From Opitutaceae bacterium (lineage in GTDB: Bacteria > Verrucomicrobiota > Verrucomicrobiia > Opitutales > Opitutaceae), in NCBI GenBank assembly GCA_029979145.1, contig JAPOIC010000009.1, positions 1 through 20,303 of the forward strand: DNA of 20,303 nt. Direction: 5' to 3'. Positions 15,901 to 20,303 of the stretch are shown in pieces. Numbering within the stretch: position 1 is the first letter of the stretch; each line of letters begins with the position of its first letter. The position numbers and the translations under genes are program-made. A model generated the notes under the pieces. It saw only the letters and a program-made list of their open reading frames with translations, did no database searches and was not told where the DNA came from.

Positions 15901-16182
15901 AACTCGATCATCCTGGTGGACTTCATCGAGCTCCGCCGCGGCGAGGGCTTGAGCCTGCGCAACGCCGTGGTCGAGGCCGGCGCGGTGCGCTTCCGCCCGA
16001 TGCTCCTCACCGCGCTCGCCGTCGTCGTTGGCGCCAGCGTGATTCTCAAGGACCCGATCTTCCAAGGCCTCGCACTCAGCCTCATGTTCGGCGAGATCGC
16101 CTCGCTGCTCATCAGCCGCATGGCCGTGCCCGTCCTTTACTACATGGCCAACCGCCGTAACCCTGAATCCCCCGCCGCATGA
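12922..16182 (+). CDS. RND-family efflux permease (AcrB/HAE1-like fold)
   Basis: The 1086-residue protein has the full RND duplicate layout: TM1 (~25-42), a large periplasmic loop, a six-helix bundle (~350-520), a second periplasmic loop and a second bundle (~930-1075). The proton-relay motif GILVDDAIVVVEN in TM4 keeps both aspartates (Asp415-Asp416), as in AcrB-type drug pumps; heavy-metal RND pumps usually have a different TM4 motif. No substrate can be read by eye. It forms a tripartite pump with the adaptor encoded just upstream, but no outer-membrane channel gene is in the window, so a TolC-like protein would have to come from elsewhere. It overlaps both neighbours by 4 bp. Confidence 0.95.
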   Translation: MTSADSTQGAAGRLAAFFINSKLTPIAVLASILLGLFAVWMLPREEEPQIKVPMIDVFIGMPGATSAEVENRVTRPVEKLLWEIPGVEYLYSTSSPGGAMIIVRYRVGTDIEAALVRLNQRLEANLDRIPPGVTPPLVKPRTIDDVPVLALTLHSATHDHLTLRRLAAQVDDAMKSIPKVAETTLIGGVTRAVRAQLEPAALADRGLTALQVLPALDSANRQQQHGSRPFANTEVLLETGGFLRDLNAVGAVVVGVHQGRPVYLRDVATLTDGGAEPIDYVLFGEGAAGDLEAAVTLSLAKRPGANAIDVVNAVLAKVDTLKGTLLPADVGVTVTRDYGHTAAEKSNELLLHMGIAVFGVALLILLFLGWRESLVVLLAIPSTLALTLLVFYLYGYTLNRITLFALIFSIGILVDDAIVVVENIVRHVRLPGARRKPLTQVALEAVAEVGNPTILATWAVIAAILPMAFVGGLMGPYMRPIPIGSTAAMLFSLAIAFTITPWAAIRVLRRRFACEETLPEAERSALTFEHDHGGSDDWFTRLYHRVMEPLLDSARWRWLFLGGIVGLLLLSAGFVLSGAVVIKMLPFDNKSEFQVVLNTPEGTTLEQTTRIAQEMAAAIRPEPEVSNLQVYAGTASPFNFNGLVRHYFTRRGPNVADIQVNLVPKHERADQSHPIAKRIREKVAPIAARHGAVVVVAEVPPGPPVLQSLVAEIYGPDEERRIALAARVREIFAATPGVVDLDWYVEAAQPKVRYVVDKEKAALHGVSAAAVTQTLQLAAAGQTAGILHDDQEREDIPLRVELPPSARPTPEALLNLEVRADQNPAAPLVPLAELVRTKTTTGERNLYRKNLQPVTYVTADVAGVVESPAYALFSINREVGRIDAREFGGSEADLPIYHLNLPTDDLEPALKWDGEWHITLEVFSDLGLAFAAVLVLIAMLMVGWFRSYVTPLVVMAAIPFSLIGILPAHWAFGAFFTATSMIGFMAGAGIVVRNSIILVDFIELRRGEGLSLRNAVVEAGAVRFRPMLLTALAVVVGASVILKDPIFQGLALSLMFGEIASLLISRMAVPVLYYMANRRNPESPAA

Positions 16183-16580
16183 AACTGTTCCTCATTCTCC
16201 TTGTCGCCGTCATCGTCCTGATCGTCGCTCCTCGCCTGCTCGCCGGTGAAATTATCCCGGCCAAGGATGCCGCCGCGCGCGTCGCCTCCGGTCAGGCCGT
16301 GCTCGTCGATGTGCGCGAACCGGCCGAATGGGCCGACTCCGGCGTGGCGGAGCCCGCCGTGCTCCTCCCGCTCAGCGACCTGCGCGGCGATCGCACAGAG
16401 TGGAAGGCCTTCCTCGCCGCCAACCGCGAAAAGGAACTGATTCTCTACTGCCGTTCCGGCAACCGCTCCGGCATCGCCGCCTCGATCCTCAAAAAGGAAG
16501 GCTTCACCGTCGCCAACGCCGGCGGCTTCAAGCACTGGTCCGGCGCCGGCCTGCCCGTCCGGCAGGTGAAAGAGGATTGA
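16179..16580 (+). CDS. Exported single-domain rhodanese
   Basis: This 133-residue protein has an N-terminal hydrophobic segment (KLFLILLVAVIVLIVAPRLLAG, residues 2-23), a signal peptide or membrane anchor, then one rhodanese domain: LVDVREPAEW, and the active-site loop ILYCRSGNRSG with the persulfide-forming Cys91, ending in GGFKHWSGAGLPV. It should act on the periplasmic face, moving sulfane sulfur between a donor and thiols. Its ATG overlaps the permease stop (ATGA), so it is co-translated with the pump. With the DUF2892 protein at the operon start it reproduces the two parts of YgaP as separate proteins. Confidence 0.9.
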   Translation: MKLFLILLVAVIVLIVAPRLLAGEIIPAKDAAARVASGQAVLVDVREPAEWADSGVAEPAVLLPLSDLRGDRTEWKAFLAANREKELILYCRSGNRSGIAASILKKEGFTVANAGGFKHWSGAGLPVRQVKED

Positions 16581-16583
16581 GTC

Positions 16584-16668
16584 GTAGGGCGGGATCGTTT
16601 CCGCGGCGAGGGCACCGCGGCTCCAGCATTAACCGGCGATTAATGGGGACGCAGCGCCCTCGCCGCGG
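16584..16668. repeat. Nested inverted repeat (REP-like) after the rhodanese gene
   Basis: The element begins with GTAGGGCGGG (16584-16593), the same motif that borders the element at 19252-19327. It contains perfect 13-bp arms CCGCGGCGAGGGC (16601-16613) and GCCCTCGCCGCGG (16656-16668). Inside the loop lies a second palindrome, CATTAA (16627-16632) with TTAATG (16640-16645). It is in the 237-bp gap between convergent genes and probably belongs to a dispersed intergenic repeat family. Confidence 0.55.
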
Positions 16669-16804
16669 TATCTCTCCTGCCGTCCACCCCATCGTAATCT
16701 ACCCCCGCCGCGTTGCCGCCCCCGGGAGCGCCGGCGTCCCGCCGGCCTTTTCCGCTTCGCGCGGACGCGCTGCTATCCCCTGGGGACACGGCGCCCTCGC
16801 CGCG
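16645..16804. repeat. Pair of 23-bp direct repeats
   Basis: 16645-16667 and 16782-16804 match at 21 of 23 positions; both start with GGGGAC and end with GCGCCCTCGCCGCG. The first copy includes most of the right arm of the inverted repeat at 16601-16668. The second has no matching left arm nearby and may be a decayed copy of the same element. The gap 16581-16817 holds no gene that I can support. Confidence 0.5.
16730..16752 (+). terminator. Candidate terminator of the RND-rhodanese operon
   Basis: GCCGGCG (16730-16736) and CGCCGGC (16740-16746) form a perfect 7-bp stem with a 3-nt loop, followed by CTTTTCC. It lies 150 bp after the rhodanese stop. The T-run is short and GC-rich hairpins are common here, so it may instead be part of the repeat cluster. 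Confidence 0.4.
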
Positions 16805-16817
16805 TTTTCCATCCCCT

Positions 16818-17741
16818 TCACCCCCGCCAAGCCTGCAACCGCGCCGCGGTGATCAAACACACGCAATTTGACTCATCCGTCGTCGTCAGCCACCGCGGCT
16901 GCAATTTCGCAAACTCCCGGTCCATCGCCGGGCCCAGCCCGCCGACCTCGATCAACACGATGCCATCCGGCGTCAGCCGGTCCTTCGCCTGCCGCAGCAG
17001 CTTGCGAATGATATCGAGTCCGTCGCGCCCGCCGTCGAGCGCGAGGCGCGGCTCCCGCGTAAACTCCACCGGCAACCGGTCGCAATGCGCGCTCGGCTCG
17101 TAGGGCGGATTGCTGAGGATCACGTCGTATTTCACCGGCGGCACCGCCCCGAAGACATCGCTGCGGTGCAGCGTCACGCGCTCGCCGAGCCTGTGCGCCT
17201 GCAAATTGATCTTTGCGACCTCCAAGGCATCGGCGGACAAGTCCACCGCATCCACTTGCGCCCGCGGAAAGTGCTTCGCCAGCAGGATCGCGAGACACGC
17301 CGACCCGGTGCACACATCCACCACGCGGCGCACGCGCTTCGGATCCGCCACGAGGTCGTCGAGCTGCTCCGGAATGATCTCCAGAAAATAGCTGCGCGGA
17401 ATCAGCACGCGCTCGTCGACGTAAAACCGCAGGTCATTGAGCCAGGCCTCCCGCGTCAGGTAGGCGGCGGGCGTGTGATCGACCACGCGGCGCCGGAAGA
17501 CGTCCACCAATTTTTTCGCCTGCGCCGCCGTCAATTTCTTCGCCAGCACGCGTTCGTCGCTGTCCATCGGCAGCCCGAGGGTGTGCAGGATCAGGTAGAG
17601 CGCCTCGTCGTGCGCGCTGGTCGCGATCTGCCCGAGCGCGAGATCATGCTCGGCGTAAAGCTCGACCGCGAAGTCCAGCCAGTCGCCCGGCGTGCGCCGC
17701 TGCTCGGAACCAGCGAGAGGATTGACCGGGCGGCGAGGCAT
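16818..17741 (-). CDS. prmB: Ribosomal protein L3 glutamine N5-methyltransferase
   Basis: The 307-residue protein is a HemK/PrmC-class methyltransferase: SAM-binding VVDVCTGSACLAILLA (~140-155), AVDLSADALEVAKIN, and the catalytic NPPY at 211-214, which holds the glutamine amide. The N-terminal helical domain (HDEALYLILHTLGLP) and the linker FYVDERVLIPRSYFLEII are of PrmB rather than PrmC type; PrmC usually reads VLIPRPETE at this point. PrmB methylates a glutamine of ribosomal protein L3. It begins 3 bp after the stop of the M50 protease gene and is the last gene of the unit. Confidence 0.87.
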   Translation of the reverse strand: MPRRPVNPLAGSEQRRTPGDWLDFAVELYAEHDLALGQIATSAHDEALYLILHTLGLPMDSDERVLAKKLTAAQAKKLVDVFRRRVVDHTPAAYLTREAWLNDLRFYVDERVLIPRSYFLEIIPEQLDDLVADPKRVRRVVDVCTGSACLAILLAKHFPRAQVDAVDLSADALEVAKINLQAHRLGERVTLHRSDVFGAVPPVKYDVILSNPPYEPSAHCDRLPVEFTREPRLALDGGRDGLDIIRKLLRQAKDRLTPDGIVLIEVGGLGPAMDREFAKLQPRWLTTTDESNCVCLITAARLQAWRG

Positions 17742-17744
17742 GGG

Positions 17745-18398
17745 TCAAACCGCCAGCCGCTCGTAAACGAACATCATCGGCGAGGCGACGACGCTCATCG
17801 CGAAACCCAGGATCATGCGAAAGGCCGGGATATTGATCGCCACGATGATGATCAGGAAGCTGAAGCGGGAGATGTTGTAGAACGTCTCTTCGCTCATCCC
17901 GACCACGTGCCGCAGCACCTGCCCGCCGTCGAGCGGCGGCAGGGGAATGAGATTGAACACCGCCAGCAACACATTGAGGCCGATGAGCTGGACAAAGATC
18001 TCGGCCGAGCGCGGCTCCCACTTGAACACGAGGCCGCCCACCACCGCCCCGATCATCGCGAGCCCCAGATTCGAGCCCGGTCCCGCCAGCGTGGTCAGCA
18101 ATTCGTCGCGCTTCCGATGCGCAAAATTCGATGGGTTGATCCGCACGGGCTTGCCCCAGCCAAAGAGCAGGCCGCCCGGTAAGACAAAGATGCACATCAG
18201 CGGAAAAATCACCGAACCGAGCAGGTCCATGTGCGCAATCGGATTGAGCGTCACCCGGCCTTCGGTCGACGGCGTGAAGTCGCCAAGCTTGTCCGCCACG
18301 AAAGCGTGCGCCCACTCGTGGATACTGAGACTCGCAACGAGGAGGATGTAGAAGATCAGACCCCTGCGCAGGGTCTCGGGATCAATGCCTAGGTCCAT
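17745..18398 (-). CDS. Site-2-protease-type (M50) membrane metallopeptidase
   Basis: The 217-residue integral membrane protein has the zinc motif HEWAH (His27, Glu28, His31) in its first helix and the third-ligand motif NLIPLPPLDGGQ (Asp157) in a later helix, the hallmark of site-2 proteases. AGPGSN (~105-110) is another family mark. There are no PDZ or CBS domains, so it belongs to the minimal subgroup, whose substrates are generally unknown. A GAGG 4 nt before the ATG at 18398 is a plausible ribosome-binding site. It starts 6 bp after the TPR gene. Confidence 0.92.
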   Translation of the reverse strand: MDLGIDPETLRRGLIFYILLVASLSIHEWAHAFVADKLGDFTPSTEGRVTLNPIAHMDLLGSVIFPLMCIFVLPGGLLFGWGKPVRINPSNFAHRKRDELLTTLAGPGSNLGLAMIGAVVGGLVFKWEPRSAEIFVQLIGLNVLLAVFNLIPLPPLDGGQVLRHVVGMSEETFYNISRFSFLIIIVAINIPAFRMILGFAMSVVASPMMFVYERLAV

Positions 18399-18404
18399 GA
18401 CGCC

Positions 18405-19247
18405 TCACTTCTCGGGGCCGGCTGCCATCTCCGCAACTAGCTTTTCCTTCTGCGTCTGCAGTTCAGGTTCGGTGATCGTCGCGAGCAGCGCCTGGGCGTG
18501 GACGGTTTTGCCAGATTGCACGCACACGTTGGCCGCGTGCAGCCGCATGGTCTGGCGCTCAATGTTGGTCGTGGCCTTCTCCTCGAGCCCGGCCCACACC
18601 GCCAGCGCCTTGTCCCAGTCGGGATCAGGTGCGTCGTAAAAAGACTCGCCGTAGCGGTAGACAAACTCAAACCGGTCCGGCCCCAGCTCTGCCGCGCGGC
18701 GGAAACCCTCATGCATCGCATGGTCGATTCCGTCGGACGTCCACTCGCCGGACTTCAGAAACGTGTCGCGCGAGTTGTGCAGCAGCGTGCCGAGTTGGAA
18801 GTGGTAGAGCGGCTCGTCAGGCGCGAGCTTGATGGCGGCAAGGTAATAGTTCACGGCCTCCAGCGGCTTGCCGTGCTCGGCCAGGTAATTGCCGATCTGG
18901 TTTTTCACCAGCGGGATGTCCGGGTCGAGTTGGTTGGCCTTGAGAAACATCACCACGCTCTCGCGCTCCATGCCGATCTGGCGTAGCAGGTAGCCGTAGG
19001 TCGCGTAACCCGCGGCGAACTCCGGGTTGTCGCGGAGAAACGACTCATACCCCTGGCAGAGCTGCTGCATTTGCGTCTGGAACGCCGCCTCGTCGAAATG
19101 CTCTCCCGCCTTCGCCGCCTTGCCCAGCAACTCGCGTTGGCGCTCGACGAGCTGGCGCAGCCCGCGCTCCGCCAGCGACTCGTCACGCGCCTCCTGCGCC
19201 GCCAGCGGCAGCCACAGGCAAAGAAAAAGAATCAAGCGGGTCTTCAT
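18405..19247 (-). CDS. Exported TPR-repeat protein
   Basis: The 280-residue product starts with a signal peptide (MKTRLILFLCLWLPLAAQ, probable cleavage after LAA or AAQ), followed by TPR-like helical pairs (FAAGYATYGYLLRQIGMERESVVMFLKANQLDP, LVKNQIGNYLAEHGKPLEAVNYYLAAIKLAPDEPLYHFQLGTLL). It is therefore a periplasmic or outer-envelope scaffold for protein contacts. I chose the ATG at 19247, which gives a clean signal peptide; an upstream start at 19280 would run into the repeat element. It is the first gene of the unit with the M50 protease and prmB. I cannot assign a specific function. Confidence 0.85.
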   Translation of the reverse strand: MKTRLILFLCLWLPLAAQEARDESLAERGLRQLVERQRELLGKAAKAGEHFDEAAFQTQMQQLCQGYESFLRDNPEFAAGYATYGYLLRQIGMERESVVMFLKANQLDPDIPLVKNQIGNYLAEHGKPLEAVNYYLAAIKLAPDEPLYHFQLGTLLHNSRDTFLKSGEWTSDGIDHAMHEGFRRAAELGPDRFEFVYRYGESFYDAPDPDWDKALAVWAGLEEKATTNIERQTMRLHAANVCVQSGKTVHAQALLATITEPELQTQKEKLVAEMAAGPEK

Positions 19248-19251
19248 AGGG

Positions 19252-19327
19252 TGTAGGGCGGGGATTCCATTCCCCGCCAAGCCGGCAGCGAACCATTCGC
19301 GGCGGGGTTCGGAGGCCCCGCCCTACA
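19252..19327. repeat. 76-bp REP-like palindromic element
   Basis: TGTAGGGCGGGG (19252-19263) and CCCCGCCCTACA (19316-19327) are perfect 12-bp terminal inverted repeats. Nested inside are CCCCGCC (19272-19278) with GGCGGGG (19301-19307), and an apical GCGAA/TTCGC stem. The whole forms a long three-tier hairpin. It fills most of the gap between fdhD and the TPR gene and ends 4 bp before the TPR start codon. No transposase is nearby, so it is a non-autonomous dispersed element, possibly of the REP/RAYT type. Confidence 0.7.
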
Positions 19328-19370
19328 ATAAAATCTCGTCAAACAATTCATGGGCTCGGGTCCGACAGCA

Positions 19371-20243
19371 TCAATCCGCCACGGTGCCGGCGTAAACATT
19401 CATCCGCATGCCCCCACCCTCCGCCGGTCGCAGAAAACCCACCAGCGTCTGCCCGCTGGCTTGGGCAAATTCCACCGCCGCGCTCGATGGCGCCGAAATC
19501 GCCGCCACGACCGGGATGCCCGCGCCCAGGGCCTTTTGCATGATCTCAAACGACACCCGCCCGCTCACCAGCAGGATGGCGTCGGCCAGCGGCAGCGCGC
19601 CGTCGAGGAAGGCGCGACCCGTCAGCTTGTCCACGGCGTTGTGCCGGCCCACGTCCTCGCGCACCGCGCGCAGGGTGCCGTCGGCGGCAAAGAGCGCCGC
19701 TGCGTGCAGCCCGCCCGTCTGGTCAAAGGTCGCCTGCGCCGCCCGCAGCGCCGCGGGCAATCCCGCCAGCACCGAACGGCGCGGAACCAGTGGACGTTCC
19801 ACGGGCGGAAAATGCGCCCGGATCGCATCAATGCTTGCCTTGCTGCAAATGCCACAACTCGAAGAAGTGAACACGTGGCGCGTGAGCTTCGACAAATCCA
19901 CGGCCGCGTCCGGCGCGAGCAGCACGTCCAGAATGTTTTCCTCCGGCCCGCCCTCCGCCCGGCAATACACCAAGTCCAGCACCTGCTCCCGCCGCTGCAG
20001 CATCCCCTCGGTCACCAGGAATCCCGCCGCGAGTTCACGGTCATGCCCCGGGGTGCGCATCACCACGGCCACGCTGGTCCCGCCGACGCGGATTTCCAAC
20101 GGCTCCTCCATGGCCACCCGGTCCTCGCCCACCGCCGCCGACGCCATTCCGGACAAGCGGGTGATCGAAACAGAAGTGCTGGCAGCGCGCGGCATGAGGC
20201 CACTGAAGCAAAATTGACCCCTTCCGCGAAGCGAAGAATCCAT
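19371..20243 (-). CDS. fdhD: Formate dehydrogenase accessory sulfurtransferase FdhD
   Basis: The 290-residue protein matches FdhD: EEPLEIRVGG, VVMRTPGHDRELAAGFLVTEGML, the sulfur-transfer motif SSSCGICS (Cys130 and Cys133), GGLHAAALF, and REDVGRHNAVDKLTG. FdhD passes sulfur from the cysteine desulfurase IscS to the molybdenum cofactor of formate dehydrogenase, so the organism probably has a molybdo- or tungsto-enzyme of that class; none is in this window. The start is decided by a strong GGAGG at 20250-20254, six bases before the ATG at 20243. An internal ATG at 20195 (274 residues) has no such signal but would also give a normal family length. Confidence 0.93.
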   Translation of the reverse strand: MDSSLRGRGQFCFSGLMPRAASTSVSITRLSGMASAAVGEDRVAMEEPLEIRVGGTSVAVVMRTPGHDRELAAGFLVTEGMLQRREQVLDLVYCRAEGGPEENILDVLLAPDAAVDLSKLTRHVFTSSSCGICSKASIDAIRAHFPPVERPLVPRRSVLAGLPAALRAAQATFDQTGGLHAAALFAADGTLRAVREDVGRHNAVDKLTGRAFLDGALPLADAILLVSGRVSFEIMQKALGAGIPVVAAISAPSSAAVEFAQASGQTLVGFLRPAEGGGMRMNVYAGTVAD

Positions 20244-20249
20244 ATCCCA

Positions 20250-20254
20250 CCTCC
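20250..20254 (-). promoter_or_regulatory. Strong ribosome-binding site of fdhD
   Basis: On the minus strand GGAGG is followed by six bases and the ATG at 20243. Nearly every other gene in the window has no recognisable Shine-Dalgarno sequence, so this one stands out and supports the longer fdhD start. The remaining sequence to the right edge (20255-20303) shows no gene. Confidence 0.6.
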
Positions 20255-20303
20255 GCGTTCCCCGCGCCCTCCTCTTAAAACCTGTCTTACCGGAGATCGC
20301 AGA

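Noticed and set aside
12922..16182. Heavy-metal (CusA/CzcA-type) RND assignment suggested by the ArsR neighbour.
   Set aside because: TM4 reads GILVDDAIVVVEN with the Asp-Asp pair of drug-type pumps; no metal-binding methionine or histidine cluster is evident and the adaptor lacks a metal-binding N-terminal motif.

Overview
The window is GC-rich chromosomal DNA and almost fully coding. It looks like a member of the Verrucomicrobiota, most plausibly Opitutaceae-like. That placement is an inference from the protein styles, the scarcity of Shine-Dalgarno sequences and the GC-rich intergenic hairpin repeats; no rRNA or other decisive marker is present. Most of it is core housekeeping sequence. 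One clearly accessory-looking operon lies at 11.3-16.6 kb.

Layout. (a) 3-377 (+): 3' end of a gene with a receiver domain whose N-terminal half does not look like a receiver. (b) 382-3174 (-): a compact four-gene unit, read right to left: a beta-propeller (PD40/TolB-like) protein, a YfcE-type metallophosphoesterase, a CDP-alcohol phosphatidyltransferase and a YgjP-type zinc metallopeptidase. (c) 3262-4587 (+): a divergent Y-family DNA polymerase. (d) 4640-5803 (+): a DUF3667-type membrane protein interrupted by two in-frame stop codons with no frameshift. (e) 5897-8564 (+): the classic rpmH-rnpA-yidD-yidC cluster (ribosomal protein L34, RNase P protein, and two membrane-insertion factors), followed closely by yebC and then metX-metW (methionine synthesis).

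(f) 11275-16580: an ArsR-family repressor gene (-) diverges from a DUF2892 membrane protein, an RND periplasmic adaptor lipoprotein, an RND permease and an exported single-domain rhodanese (+). The last three are tightly coupled, with ATGA overlaps. A near-perfect 18-bp AT-rich dyad lies between the divergent genes and is the obvious operator. The combination of a regulator with a cysteine pair, a DUF2892 protein and a rhodanese resembles YgaV/BigR-YgaP sulfide/persulfide systems, here wired to an RND efflux pump. This is the best candidate in the window for an under-described system: a sulfane-sulfur-responsive (or other thiophile-responsive) tripartite exporter.

(g) 16581-16817: convergent intergenic region with nested inverted repeats, a 23-bp direct repeat and a terminator-like hairpin. 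(h) 16818-19247 (-): a TPR protein, a site-2-protease-type M50 peptidase and prmB (L3 glutamine methyltransferase) in one unit. (i) 19252-19327: a 76-bp REP-like element with 12-bp perfect terminal inverted repeats, sharing its edge motif with the repeat in (g). (j) 19371-20243 (-): fdhD, with a strong Shine-Dalgarno sequence. No tRNA, rRNA, CRISPR array, insertion sequence or transposase was seen.
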